DNA from: CAZXYS01 sp964645005
Lineage (GTDB): Bacteria; Bacteroidota; Ignavibacteria; Kapaibacteriales; UBA2268
Direction: 5' to 3'
Assembly (NCBI GenBank): GCA_964645005.1
Contig: CAZXYS010000004.1
Coordinates: 1-64,000 of the forward strand
Length of the DNA: 64,000 bases
This document shows, piece by piece, positions 52,101-62,515 of this stretch. Position 1 is the first letter of the stretch; each line of letters begins with the position of its first letter. Position numbers and translations under genes: made by a program. Under the pieces are notes generated by a model. It did no database searches. It was not told the origin of the DNA and worked only from the letters and a program-made list of their open reading frames with translations.

Positions 52101-55100
52101 ATGATGAAATTCAATATATTATTGTTTAACAGAATGAATATTTTGACAAAAGTATTAGATAAGATTTTGAAATCTAAAGCATTTAATATAACGACAGTGT
52201 TCAGCTTATTTTTGGCTTTCATAATTTCTATGACTACATCGACTTTTGCTCAGGTTAATGTAGCAAGCCCGGCAAATTGGTTATATCCCGACGGCAACTT
52301 GAAAGGAACTAAAAACATACCTGCAGCCTCAGATGCTCAGGATCCCGGGGATTTTATTATAAAATGGTCTACGCCTGAAATATCCGGCGATATAACGCCT
52401 CTCATTGGTAATATTATTAATAATCCCAAAATTGTGGATGATTTCCCTTGGGCGCCGAATGAGATAACCGGTGTGATAGGCGATAAACTTTTAGTCATCG
52501 ACGCTGCCGGCAGAATTCATGATAAAACAGCATTGCCGCCCTATGTCAGTGAAGTCTCTGTTCTCTTCGATTCTCTGGCAAATAATATTTCCGACAGGAT
52601 AAGAGAACCAGTCGTAGTTGGACTAGCGACATCGGAATTTGAAAATAAGGAAGACAGCCTTGCTTTTGCATATTTAGCCGGATTCGATCATTCAGCCGAT
52701 TCAGTAAAATTATTAAAAAGACTTGCTATTGATTTAAGGAGATTTTATCCTAATTTATTTGCAAGTGTTAAACCGGTTCTTGGCAGGCGCATTGGGGGCG
52801 AGACAATGGTTTATGCCACGGTGAATATGTCCAAACCCGCTTTTGATACCAACAATACCGGTGAAGGATATGAATTTTTCAGAGGATTTACACAATTTAA
52901 TACTGGAAATGAATTAGCCGGATACCCATTCCCGGACGTGGGCGATGACACGGCGAATAGATTGACGCTGGGACCGGAGGTGCACTTTTCGCAACCCTCG
53001 TACTCAGCTATGAGTGGTTCTCCAGCAGTGCTTTTGCCAAACTATCCGAGCCTGAATATGGATGTAGATGTTTTTAATCCTATATCCGGAATTACTACAC
53101 CAGTTGATTCGTATTTAATGAGCGTTAATATCGGAAATCCTGATCTTACCTGGCATATTTTCCCAACTAATATCGATAATGTTCTTGATCCAAACGGTAA
53201 AAGAGCACAAATACGACCTTATTTCATTGACATTACAGACAAAGAAACAGGTGAAATCGGATTTATTCTTTTGGCTGAAGAATACATAGGAATAGACAGT
53301 TCGGAAGGCACAGCCCGGCTGCATCTTTATGATAAACAAGGTATCCGGATAACACTCCCAAATGATACACTTGCTCCTCCCTTCCAGGGTGGAGAAAATC
53401 ATCTGTGGTCGATAGCCACCGGTGATGTTGACGGCAATGCCCCCGGCGAATGGCTGACCTACAGCAAAAATCCCGGCAAAGAGCTTATTGTTACTCAGAG
53501 TACAAGGGAATTTTCTGTGCCCTCGAACAGATTGTTCGTGTTGAGATATAACTCCGGTCCCAGGGTTGATAAACCATCGCCACCGAATGCGCAGTTATAT
53601 CATTTCGATACTTTGTCAACTTTCAGGATAAATGGCTGGGTGGCTGCGGTCAATGATATTGACGGCAGCGCCAATGGAAAAGAAGAGATTTTCCTTGTCG
53701 ATGGTTCAAATCTAATTGCCCTTAGAATGCGTGATTTCGATGATGAGTTGTTCCGCTTCGGAGAGCCCTTCGATACGGTTATGCAGTATGATTTCCGTAA
53801 CCAGACAATATCATCAGTTGCTATTGCTGATCTTGAAGGTGACGGCATGAATGATATTGTTGTTACGACATTTGATAGCACCTACGTTATCGGTACTGCT
53901 TTGACGGATATACTTCATGTGTATGAACCAACGAATCAACAACAGCCTCCTTTGCCAATCTGTATCGGAGATACTCTTTCGATAAAATGGACAAATACAA
54001 TCCGAGGTCAGAATAAGGTCAATATATTATTCGAAGTTTATAATAACGGTTCGCCAACCGGTGATACACTACTGATAGAAGAGAATGTGGACAATGATGC
54101 CGACTCAGTTGAGTATAAATACCATGTTGATGAAAGTGTTGAAGGCGGCGAAGGAAGATTTATAGTTCAAAGTGCGTCCAATCCCGAACAAATTTACGAC
54201 ACAACTTCGGTACTGACTTTTGCAAAACCAATTATCGCTGTTGACCAACCGGCTTTTCCGGTTTATTACTCCGGTGATGAAATTACCTTTACCGGAATTA
54301 CCTCCTGCTCTAATTCCATATCGGTTGAATTTGCATACAGGAGCAGCAGTTTTAGCAGAATGACTACAGAAGAGATTGAAACGAGCGACGGCTCTTATGA
54401 TGTTACAGTCACAGTGCCAAGCGCAACATTTTTCAATTGTCTTTCGGCTGATACCGACAGCGTCCTGTTTTTTAGGACTGTTGGACTGAAATCCGTATTT
54501 CAATCATATTCAGATACTTTGCTGGTAAAAGTTCTACCTAAACTATTCCCGGTAGAATTCGACACAAACATGACGGCTTGCCCAAGTAAAAAATTTGAAT
54601 GGGATATGCTTGATTTAGATACTGATTGTGATTCAGTATTTGTATCACTTTCAGCAAACGGAGGTGCAAGTTTCACTTATCTGGAAACGGTTCCATTCGA
54701 AAATGAAAGCTATTTATGGCAGGTTCCCCTTGAATTGCCGGATAATTTGATAATGAGATTCTGCTGCGATAACGCAGAATATCGTACGGATACTACAATA
54801 AGCAATTATCAACCTAAATATATAGATATTATCGCTCCGAATCCGTTCCGTCCTCCGAGAGAGGAACTCGAAATAGTCTACAAAGTTCCCAAACAAACAA
54901 ATGTTACTATCAGGATTTTCGATGCAGCTAACAGACTGGTCGCAGAACCTGTTGAAAGCGAATCGCGGCAGCCAGGAACGGCTTACTGTGACAGATGGGA
55001 CGGCAGGATAAGGAACGGGTCACTTGCTGCAAACGGCATGTATTATGTTAGTTTTGAACTTTCGGGAGGAAAGAGAGAGATATACCATGTCTTTGTCAGG

Positions 55101-55106
55101 AAGTGA
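52101..55106 (+). CDS. secreted protein with FG-GAP-like repeats and a FlgD/T9SS-type C-terminus
   Basis: A 1001-residue protein. A long N-terminal segment precedes the hydrophobic signal (about residues 31-51, cleavage after FAQ), so a later ATG such as codon 12 may be the real start. The body has repeats of the form GDVDGNAPGEWLTY, NDIDGSANGKEEIFLV and ADLEGDGMNDIVV, calcium-binding FG-GAP-like elements. The C-terminus (IAPNPFRPPREELEIVYKV... ANGMYYVSFEL) resembles a FlgD Ig-like T9SS sorting domain. It is exported and probably surface-bound. Function unknown. Confidence 0.75.
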   Translation: MMKFNILLFNRMNILTKVLDKILKSKAFNITTVFSLFLAFIISMTTSTFAQVNVASPANWLYPDGNLKGTKNIPAASDAQDPGDFIIKWSTPEISGDITPLIGNIINNPKIVDDFPWAPNEITGVIGDKLLVIDAAGRIHDKTALPPYVSEVSVLFDSLANNISDRIREPVVVGLATSEFENKEDSLAFAYLAGFDHSADSVKLLKRLAIDLRRFYPNLFASVKPVLGRRIGGETMVYATVNMSKPAFDTNNTGEGYEFFRGFTQFNTGNELAGYPFPDVGDDTANRLTLGPEVHFSQPSYSAMSGSPAVLLPNYPSLNMDVDVFNPISGITTPVDSYLMSVNIGNPDLTWHIFPTNIDNVLDPNGKRAQIRPYFIDITDKETGEIGFILLAEEYIGIDSSEGTARLHLYDKQGIRITLPNDTLAPPFQGGENHLWSIATGDVDGNAPGEWLTYSKNPGKELIVTQSTREFSVPSNRLFVLRYNSGPRVDKPSPPNAQLYHFDTLSTFRINGWVAAVNDIDGSANGKEEIFLVDGSNLIALRMRDFDDELFRFGEPFDTVMQYDFRNQTISSVAIADLEGDGMNDIVVTTFDSTYVIGTALTDILHVYEPTNQQQPPLPICIGDTLSIKWTNTIRGQNKVNILFEVYNNGSPTGDTLLIEENVDNDADSVEYKYHVDESVEGGEGRFIVQSASNPEQIYDTTSVLTFAKPIIAVDQPAFPVYYSGDEITFTGITSCSNSISVEFAYRSSSFSRMTTEEIETSDGSYDVTVTVPSATFFNCLSADTDSVLFFRTVGLKSVFQSYSDTLLVKVLPKLFPVEFDTNMTACPSKKFEWDMLDLDTDCDSVFVSLSANGGASFTYLETVPFENESYLWQVPLELPDNLIMRFCCDNAEYRTDTTISNYQPKYIDIIAPNPFRPPREELEIVYKVPKQTNVTIRIFDAANRLVAEPVESESRQPGTAYCDRWDGRIRNGSLAANGMYYVSFELSGGKREIYHVFVRK

Positions 55107-55153
55107 TAATACTAATGAAACTATTTTTTAAAATATAATTACAGGTTAATCCA

Positions 55154-55852
55154 ATGAGGATACTAGTAGTTGAAGATGAAAGAAAAGTAGCAAACTTCAT
55201 TAAACACGGACTCGAAGAAGAACGCTACATTGTTGAAACAGCTAATGATGGTATTACCGGGCTCGAAATGGCTATGAACAATCCATTCGATGCTATTCTT
55301 CTGGACATAATGCTGCCCGGAAAGGACGGTTTTCAGATCCTGAAGGAATTACGTGATACAGGAGTTTCTACCCCCGTTTTAATGCTTACAGCGCGCGGCT
55401 CTACAGAAGATAGAGTTATGGGGCTTGACATGGGAGCGGATGACTATTTACCCAAGCCATTCAGTTTTGATGAGCTTGCAGCCAGAATACGCTCTATACT
55501 GCGTCGTTCCAGTCCTGACAAATCAACTAAGCTGCGTTGCGGTGATCTGGAACTGGACACTATTTCACATCTGGCTTATCGGTTGGGTAGAGAGATAGAA
55601 CTAACAACGAAAGAATACGCTCTCCTCGAGTACCTGATGCGCAATAAGAACAGGATACTTAGCAGAAGCAATATCACTCAACATGTATGGAAGCATAATT
55701 TTGATCCTGAATCCAACATCATTGATGTTTACATCAAACGTTTACGTTCGAAAATAGAATTCGATGATTCAAAACCGCTCATTCAGAGCATCCGGGGTGT
55801 TGGATATCGTATGCGAGAGGCAGCTAAAGAGGAAGAAAAAGCCAGGAAATAA
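55154..55852 (+). CDS. OmpR/PhoB-family response regulator
   Basis: A 232-residue two-domain regulator. The receiver domain has VVEDERKVANFIKHGL (acidic pair), the phosphoacceptor Asp in LLDIMLPGKDG (about residue 51), TARGSTEDRV and Lys in YLPKPFSFDEL. The C-terminal winged helix has LTTKEYALLEYLMRNKNRILSR and VYIKRLRSKIE. No histidine kinase gene is beside it; the next gene is the convergent secA. It starts 47 bases after the gene at 52101. A terminator follows at about 55917. Confidence 0.9.
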   Translation: MRILVVEDERKVANFIKHGLEEERYIVETANDGITGLEMAMNNPFDAILLDIMLPGKDGFQILKELRDTGVSTPVLMLTARGSTEDRVMGLDMGADDYLPKPFSFDELAARIRSILRRSSPDKSTKLRCGDLELDTISHLAYRLGREIELTTKEYALLEYLMRNKNRILSRSNITQHVWKHNFDPESNIIDVYIKRLRSKIEFDDSKPLIQSIRGVGYRMREAAKEEEKARK

Positions 55853-55916
55853 GATTATGATGTTGTAGAGTTTGTTTTTTGGTTTTCCCTCAAGGTAAGT
55901 AAGAATAGAATCAAAG

Positions 55917-55970
55917 CATCCCTTAACAACCTTTTTCATGGTAATTAAGGGATGTTTGTTATTTTTTAGA
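55917..55970 (+). terminator. rho-independent terminator after the response regulator
   Basis: Stem CATCCCTTAA (55917-55926) with TTAAGGGATG (55945-55954), followed by TTTGTTATTTTTTAG. It lies about 65 bases after the stop codon. Confidence 0.8.
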
Positions 55971-55994
55971 ATAGAAAATAAATGTTTTGATCTT

Positions 55995-58900
55995 TTAATA
56001 TGATTCGACGATCTTGCAAACGCCGTTCTTAACATCCTTTTCGACCATCTTATACTTTGCTTTCTTGGTAGCGCCGTTGGAATATTTTACTTTTACCAAT
56101 TGATTGCGCCCGATCTTCGGCTGTTCGCGGCGGAAGCCCTGTTTCGGTCTTCCCTGGGATTCTTCTGCCTGCTGTGCCTGCGGGGCATTGGCTGTAGCAT
56201 ACGCTGGTGTCTGTGAGGATTTCACGTATTGAAGATTGCCTGAAGGCGCTACACTTTTCACTACCGGGATGCCGTCGCTGTCTTTTTCTTCGACGGAAAC
56301 TCTCTGTTCCTGACCGGAAGTATCGACAACCCGTGGGAAGTATTTAAATGCCATGCTTACAGCTTCACGGTTAATCTCTTTGATAAGCTCTACGAAGAGT
56401 TTATAAGCTTCGCCCTTGTATTCCATTATCGGATTTTTTTGACCATAGGCGCGCAGGTGGATACCTTCCTTCAGATCGTCCATTACGCGCAGATGGTCGC
56501 GCCATTTCTCGTCAATGGTTTGAAGCACAGCGTATCTTTCAAGTTTAGCCATAAACTCACTGCCGAGCATCTCTTCTTTTCGTTTATAGTATTTATCAGC
56601 AGCTTCCGTAACGCGCCAAATGCATTCTTCCAGCTTCATCCTTTCGAATTCTTCGCGGCTTATCTTCGGCTCGCTAAGAAGTATCGCCCTGACCTCTGCA
56701 AGAAAGCCATCTATATCGTCGGTCTGCTTATACATTTCGAACCATTCGGATACGAGATCTTCGATATATTCGAAAAGTTCGCCCTTCAGCCTGTCGCCGC
56801 GAAGCGCGTGGCGGCGCCTGTCATAGATAACCTCGCGCTGGTTATTCATAACATCGTCATAATCGAGAAGACGCTTACGGATAGAGAAGTTGTTTTCTTC
56901 GACTTTTTTCTGTGCTCTTTCAACTGATTTTGTAATCATTTTATGCTGGATAGGTTCGCCCTCGGGGACTTTCATTGTCTGCATGACTCCGGCAATCCTC
57001 TCGCCGCCGAAGAGCCGCATGAGGTCATCTTCCAGTGAAATAAAGAACTGTGAAGTGCCGGGGTCGCCCTGGCGTCCCGAACGTCCGCGCAACTGCCTGT
57101 CAATACGGCGGGCATCGTGCCGCTCGGAGCCTATAATAACCAGACCGCCGTTTTTTCTGACTTCGTGGTCGAGTTTGATGTCGGTACCTCGACCAGCCAT
57201 GTTAGTAGCAATTGTCAGGGCGCCTTTTTTGCCTGCATTGGCAACAATCTCGGCTTCTTTCTGGTGGTGTTTCGCGTTCAGAACGTTGTGCTGTATCTTT
57301 TGACGATTGAGCATTTTACTTATGACTTCCGAGACCTCGACATTTGTAGTTCCCACCAGAATAGCGCGTCCTTCGTCGATATATTTTTTAATATCATTGA
57401 TCATAGCGCTGTATTTTTCGCGCTTTGTGCGGTATATGAGGTCGTCGCGGTCTTCCCTGATGACGGGAACATTAGTCGGGATTACTACAACATCCAAACT
57501 ATAGATTTTATCAAATTCACCTGCTTCGGTTTCCGCAGTGCCGGTCATACCGGCGATTTTCTTATACAAGCGAAAATAGTTCTGCAGGGTAATTGTAGCG
57601 AGCGTCTGAGTATCGCGCTCGACTTTGACATTTTCCTTGGCTTCGATTGCCTGGTGCAGTCCTTCCGAATAGCGCCTTCCCTCGAGTATCCTGCCGGTGA
57701 ACTCATCGACGATCTGGACCTTTCCATTCTGGATTACATATTCCACATCCTTCTGATAGAGCGAATATGCACGCAGTAACTGATTTATCGTATGGATGCG
57801 GTCGCTTCGCTCAGAGTAGAGCAGGTGAAGTTGGTCCTTTTTCCGCTGCTTTTCTTCCGCTGATTTAGAATCATCAACTTCAAGAGCGCTCAGTTCGGTT
57901 GTAATGTCCGGTATAACGAACATTTCGAGGTCTTCCTGGCTGTTGCAGAGAAGTTCGCGCCCCTGCTCGGAAATATCTACGTTATGATTCTTTTCATCGA
58001 CTGTGTAGTAAAGCTGTTCGTCAATCTCGTGCATTTTCCTGCCCTGATCGCGCAGGTGGTAAAGTTCCGTATCCTTCATCAATTTGTGGTATTCTGGTTC
58101 TTGCAGCAGTTTTGCAAGTCTCGTGTGCTTTGGCAGCCCGCGATAGCAGGTAAGCAGGTTAACGCCGGCTTTTTCGTGATCTTCCTGCTTATCGGATTTG
58201 AGCAGTTCCTGAGTTTCATGAACAAGTTTATTTACCAATTTTGTTTGCGCCTCTACGAGCCTCTCTACACGAGGTTTCAGTTCCATAAATGACTGATCCA
58301 CCGTCTGACCTACCGGACCGGATATAATGAGCGGCGTTCGCGCTTCGTCGATCAGCACGGAATCCACCTCGTCAACGATTACATACCAGTGACCGCGCTG
58401 CACGAGATGATCTTCTTCAACAGCCATGTTATCGCGCAAATAATCGAAGCCGAATTCATTATTTGTTCCATAAGTAATATCGCTGTAATATACATTTCTT
58501 CTTTGATCGGGGGTCATTTTTGCCTGAATGGCAGATGCTTTCAAGCCGAGGAATTCATAAACGGGCGACATCCATTCGCAGTCACGGCGGGCGAGATAGT
58601 CGTTCACCGTGACAAGATGTGCGCCTCGCTCAGCAAGCGCATTGAGATAAAGCGGCATTATAGCGACGAGGGTTTTACCTTCACCTGTTTTCATCTCGGC
58701 AATCCTGCCCTGATGAAGAACTATAGCGCCGACAAGCTGTACGTCGAATGGGATCATATCCCATTTATACTGCTGACCGGCGTATTCGTAGGTGTATTCC
58801 GCTTTCTTAAGCCGTTTGCAAGCCTGCTTCACCGCGGCAAATGCTTCCGGCAAAATATCTTCGAGAGCTCCCTCGATAACATCGTGCAATTCCTCTTCGA

Positions 58901-59171
58901 TTTTTTTCAGTCTGCCGTTGATGCGGGAAGTTTCCGCCGCGTCGGGGGCTTCGTTTTGCAGCTTATCTATTAGCTGTTGTTCTTCTTGTTCCAGTTCAGA
59001 TGCCTGTTCTTTGATATATGCTTTGAACTCGTCGGTTTTCGCCTTGAGTTCCTCATCTGTGAGACTGTCCATCTCTTTGTAGATGAGGTTTATTTCCTTA
59101 ACGACAGGTTTGATTTTCTTTATATCTTTTTCGTGCTTCGAGCCGAATATTTGGGTTAAAATGTCAGCCAT
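55995..59171 (-). CDS. secA: protein translocase ATPase SecA
   Basis: A 1058-residue SecA. Motifs include the helicase Walker A MKTGEGKTLVAIMPL, VNDYLARRDCEWM, VDEVDSVLIDEARTPLIISG, GMTGTAETE, NMAGRGTDI and SGRQGDPGTSQFFISLEDDLMRLFG. It has insertions relative to E. coli in the first nucleotide-binding domain, as common in FCB bacteria. The C-terminus is unusual: instead of the CxCGSGKKxxxCH zinc motif it has IGRNQLVKVKYSNGATKKAK, then a short end. It drives preproteins through SecYEG. It stands alone, convergent with the regulator. Confidence 0.95.
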   Translation of the reverse strand: MADILTQIFGSKHEKDIKKIKPVVKEINLIYKEMDSLTDEELKAKTDEFKAYIKEQASELEQEEQQLIDKLQNEAPDAAETSRINGRLKKIEEELHDVIEGALEDILPEAFAAVKQACKRLKKAEYTYEYAGQQYKWDMIPFDVQLVGAIVLHQGRIAEMKTGEGKTLVAIMPLYLNALAERGAHLVTVNDYLARRDCEWMSPVYEFLGLKASAIQAKMTPDQRRNVYYSDITYGTNNEFGFDYLRDNMAVEEDHLVQRGHWYVIVDEVDSVLIDEARTPLIISGPVGQTVDQSFMELKPRVERLVEAQTKLVNKLVHETQELLKSDKQEDHEKAGVNLLTCYRGLPKHTRLAKLLQEPEYHKLMKDTELYHLRDQGRKMHEIDEQLYYTVDEKNHNVDISEQGRELLCNSQEDLEMFVIPDITTELSALEVDDSKSAEEKQRKKDQLHLLYSERSDRIHTINQLLRAYSLYQKDVEYVIQNGKVQIVDEFTGRILEGRRYSEGLHQAIEAKENVKVERDTQTLATITLQNYFRLYKKIAGMTGTAETEAGEFDKIYSLDVVVIPTNVPVIREDRDDLIYRTKREKYSAMINDIKKYIDEGRAILVGTTNVEVSEVISKMLNRQKIQHNVLNAKHHQKEAEIVANAGKKGALTIATNMAGRGTDIKLDHEVRKNGGLVIIGSERHDARRIDRQLRGRSGRQGDPGTSQFFISLEDDLMRLFGGERIAGVMQTMKVPEGEPIQHKMITKSVERAQKKVEENNFSIRKRLLDYDDVMNNQREVIYDRRRHALRGDRLKGELFEYIEDLVSEWFEMYKQTDDIDGFLAEVRAILLSEPKISREEFERMKLEECIWRVTEAADKYYKRKEEMLGSEFMAKLERYAVLQTIDEKWRDHLRVMDDLKEGIHLRAYGQKNPIMEYKGEAYKLFVELIKEINREAVSMAFKYFPRVVDTSGQEQRVSVEEKDSDGIPVVKSVAPSGNLQYVKSSQTPAYATANAPQAQQAEESQGRPKQGFRREQPKIGRNQLVKVKYSNGATKKAKYKMVEKDVKNGVCKIVESY

Positions 59172-59350
59172 TGTTTTCAGTTATTTATTGATACAAATAC
59201 ATTATTGAGACGAAACTGAATACTGTTTAGTTGTAGAATCCAAATCGCCTTAATTACAGATCATCCAAAATTATATGATAATTAGCGTAAACCAAAATTT
59301 ATTTTTAAATTGCAAAATCAATATTAACTAAAATACTTGTTCAATCAACT

Positions 59351-61528
59351 ATGGCAAAGTCCACCGGGCGAAAACAGCAAACTAAAAAAGTCAAACAACG
59401 AAGTCAGGCAAAAAGCCCGACAAAAAAAGTAAGGAAAACATCAGCATTTTCCGAGAATTTTATTAATAAAATAGACGAATTAAATCTGCCGATAATTGTT
59501 TTATTGGTGGTATTCGTATATGTATGGCTGGTAAATGCGTGGATCTGTGATGATGCGTATATAACTTTCAGAACTGTCGATAATTTCGTGAACGGATACG
59601 GACTTACATGGAATCCGGGCGAACGCGTCCAGGCATACACTCATCCGCTGTGGATGTTCCTCGTGTCCATCCTTTACTTTTTTACAAATGAAGCGTTTTT
59701 GACCTCTTTTGTATTGACGCTGCTGTTGAGCTTTTCCGCCGTATATTTCGGAATTATAAAAAACGCAGACAACAGATTCAATACCGTCTTTGGAATGATA
59801 ATCCTTATCTTTTCCAAAGCCTTCATTGATTACACCTCTTCCGGACTGGAAAATCCTCTGACATTCCTGCTAATGGCTATATTTGTCTATATTTTCTTCA
59901 AATACCAAGGCGGGAAAAAGATGTTCTGGTTATCGATAATAACAGCGTTGGGAATGCTGACAAGGCTGGATAATGCCATATTTTTCCTGCCTCCGCTGCT
60001 ATTTTTTTTAATTGATAAATTTTCAATCAAAAAAATTGGCAGCATGATCATCGGATTCATACCATTGATAATCTGGGAAATTTTTTCAGTAATATACTAC
60101 GGCTATCCCTTCCCTAACACCTATTACGCAAAAATGAATACCGGCTTACCAAAGAGTGAATACTTCGCTCAAGGCTTCGCATATATGAAGAATTCTCTTT
60201 TGCTGGATCCGCCGACATTGATAGTGATAATCTTAAGCATAGTTGTTTTTATTTTGATAAAAAAAAGGAAAACCTACATCCCTTTTGCAATTTCACTGCT
60301 TTTATACCTGCTGTATGTAATAAACATTGGCGGCGGGTTTATGAGCGGGCGGTTTCTGGCGGCGCCTCTGTTCTTTGCATCGGCGGTATTGGTAACATTT
60401 GACATGCGCAAATTATTCGACGGGCTGACGTTTTACCAGCTTGCCACGGCTGCGTTGATAATTCTACTGGGAATGTTACCCGGCAGGGCGCCGATTATGT
60501 CGTGGATAAACTTTGGCGGACAAAAAGATCGAGAAGAAGCCAGTGATCAGGACAATCCATGGGCGCACATACCCTTTTCCGACATGCACGGCATCGTTGA
60601 CGAACGCGCTTTCTACTATCAAACCTGCGGACTGATGTCAAATCTTGTTAATGGTTCGACCGAACCGCGGTTCATGTGGGTGGATCATGCTAAAAAAACG
60701 AGAAAAACGGACGTGCCGCTGCTGGTAAGAAGTTCGGTGGGGATGTTCGGATATTATGTCGGACAGGAATATTATATAATTGACCATCTGGGCTTGGGAA
60801 CGGCATTCACGGCGAGGCTTGACGTAGAGGAAGACCCCGAACTGCCCGAACCCGGCTGGCGAATAGGACATTTCAAGCGGAAAAATCCCGCCGGGTATGA
60901 ACACACTGTAATGACAGATTCTAACAGATTCGAAAATGAAGATCTGGGGCGGCTGTACGAGCATGTTCAGAATGTAATCACAGGCGATATTTGGAATGCC
61001 GAAAGGTGGCGCCATATCAGGAATTTAAATTTCGGCGGCTACGATCATCTCGTTCCTGAAGATTACAAAAAAAGCGAATTCCCGTCCCTGAAATACGCGG
61101 TTCCCGAGTACATGCCGACTTATTACAACAATCTGGCATTGTATTTACTGCGCAGGGAAGATTCCTCGCTGGCGCTGAATTATTTCGATCGCTCGCTAGA
61201 GCACGATCCAACGAATAAAACGGCTGTCCGCAATAAATTTGTGCTTCGCTGCATGCTGAAAGGTTACCAGGATGCTCTAAATTTCATGAAAGAGCATGTA
61301 AAAAAGCACCGCAGCGCCGCTGCCGTGTATTTAGGATTGGGTGAGTACTTTTTTAGACATGATAAGAAGGAGCTGGCGGTGCACATGTTCCGCCTGAACG
61401 CGGAAAAAGCCCCGAACGCCTATACTTCGCTCATAAATCTGTATGATTATTACAAATCGGTGAATATGCCCGATTCGGCGGCTTATTTTGCTGAGAGGTA
61501 TCGGGCGATGGGGGGAAGGATAGAGTGA
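59351..61528 (+). CDS. GT-C-type membrane glycosyltransferase-like protein with TPR tail
   Basis: A 725-residue protein. The N-terminal 40 residues are basic (KKVKQRSQAKSPTKK). The membrane domain (about 45-390) has many helices and the segment WICDDAYITFRTVDNFVNGYG...WNPGERVQAYTHPLW. The DD after the first helix and the 'GYG..NPGERV..YTHP' sequence are typical of GT-C enzymes related to AftB-like and other polyprenyl-sugar transferases. The soluble C-terminal part has TPR-like helices (LALYLLRREDSSLALNYFDRSLEHDP). The family uses lipid-linked sugars as donors and acts on the periplasmic side. The specific acceptor is unknown. Confidence 0.65.
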   Translation: MAKSTGRKQQTKKVKQRSQAKSPTKKVRKTSAFSENFINKIDELNLPIIVLLVVFVYVWLVNAWICDDAYITFRTVDNFVNGYGLTWNPGERVQAYTHPLWMFLVSILYFFTNEAFLTSFVLTLLLSFSAVYFGIIKNADNRFNTVFGMIILIFSKAFIDYTSSGLENPLTFLLMAIFVYIFFKYQGGKKMFWLSIITALGMLTRLDNAIFFLPPLLFFLIDKFSIKKIGSMIIGFIPLIIWEIFSVIYYGYPFPNTYYAKMNTGLPKSEYFAQGFAYMKNSLLLDPPTLIVIILSIVVFILIKKRKTYIPFAISLLLYLLYVINIGGGFMSGRFLAAPLFFASAVLVTFDMRKLFDGLTFYQLATAALIILLGMLPGRAPIMSWINFGGQKDREEASDQDNPWAHIPFSDMHGIVDERAFYYQTCGLMSNLVNGSTEPRFMWVDHAKKTRKTDVPLLVRSSVGMFGYYVGQEYYIIDHLGLGTAFTARLDVEEDPELPEPGWRIGHFKRKNPAGYEHTVMTDSNRFENEDLGRLYEHVQNVITGDIWNAERWRHIRNLNFGGYDHLVPEDYKKSEFPSLKYAVPEYMPTYYNNLALYLLRREDSSLALNYFDRSLEHDPTNKTAVRNKFVLRCMLKGYQDALNFMKEHVKKHRSAAAVYLGLGEYFFRHDKKELAVHMFRLNAEKAPNAYTSLINLYDYYKSVNMPDSAAYFAERYRAMGGRIE

Positions 61529-61563
61529 TATAAGTATTTTTTATAAATAAATTTTTTAGTAAC

Positions 61564-62457
61564 ATGAAAACACTACCACACGACAAAAATTTCCTCGCCG
61601 AAGACCTCGGAAGCTTCGAGGATGCGAAGATAACGATACTGCCGGCGCCCTACGAATACCGCGTTAGCTGGTTCGGCGGCGCAGGCAAAGGACCTCAGGC
61701 TGTCCTCGATGCCAGCGCCTATGTAGAGTTCTACGACGATGAATTCGACAGGGAACTCTGCTTTGACAAAGGTATAGCCGCGATCGAGCCTCTCGATTTC
61801 AGCGGGAAAGTAGATAAAGATGCGCTGGATCATATTAAACAAAATGCTGCCGAACTGCTGAACAAAGATAAATTCGTGGTGACGCTCGGCGGCGAACATA
61901 CTATCTCTACGGCACCGATAGAAGCGCATTTCAGGAAATATCCGGATATGAGCATCCTGCATTTCGACGCCCATTCCGACTTGCGGGATTCTTACGAAGG
62001 CTCGATTTACTCGCATGCCAGCTTCATGGCGCGGACGACGGAATTCTTCCCTCCGGAGAGGGTAGTGCAGGCAGGCATCAGGGCGCTCTGCAAGGATGAG
62101 AGAAATTTTATCAGGAATAAGGGCGTAAAAACCTTCTTTGCGAATGAGATCAGACGCGGCGTCCACGGCGATAACTGGCAGGCTAAGATTGCCGAAAATC
62201 TCAGCGATGAAGTCTATGTCACATTAGATGCGGATTACTTCGATCCGTCGATTATCCCCGCCACAGGCACGCCCGAACCGGACGGTTTCTTTTACTCGGA
62301 AACGCTCGATGTTTTCCGCGAATTGCTGAAGCATGGGAAGAAGATAGTCGGTTTTGACGTTGTCGAGCTGGCGCCGTTCGCAAGTTTGCACCATCCGCAG
62401 CTTACAATGGCGCGCCTGATCTATAAAATGCTGAATTTTGCTTTTGCTCAACAATAA
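61564..62457 (+). CDS. speB: agmatinase/ureohydrolase family
   Basis: A 297-residue ureohydrolase. The manganese-ligand motifs are GGEHTISTAPIEA, HFDAHSDLRDSYEGSIYSHASFM and TLDADYFDPSIIPATGTPEPDG, followed by VGFDVVELAP. These match agmatinase (agmatine to putrescine and urea) rather than arginase in the GTPEP region. The length is normal. No spermidine synthase or arginine decarboxylase gene is beside it. dapD follows after 58 bases, so the two may be co-transcribed. Confidence 0.85.
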   Translation: MKTLPHDKNFLAEDLGSFEDAKITILPAPYEYRVSWFGGAGKGPQAVLDASAYVEFYDDEFDRELCFDKGIAAIEPLDFSGKVDKDALDHIKQNAAELLNKDKFVVTLGGEHTISTAPIEAHFRKYPDMSILHFDAHSDLRDSYEGSIYSHASFMARTTEFFPPERVVQAGIRALCKDERNFIRNKGVKTFFANEIRRGVHGDNWQAKIAENLSDEVYVTLDADYFDPSIIPATGTPEPDGFFYSETLDVFRELLKHGKKIVGFDVVELAPFASLHHPQLTMARLIYKMLNFAFAQQ

Positions 62458-62515
62458 TTGAGAGCTGTTTACGCTTATTTTTTTATTCAATTAAGTTCTA
62501 AATTTTGAGAGAATT

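Noticed and set aside
57117..57779. 220-codon plus-strand open frame
   Set aside because: Antisense to secA, which is unambiguous.
61573..62166. 197-codon minus-strand open frame
   Set aside because: Antisense to the agmatinase gene with complete metal motifs.
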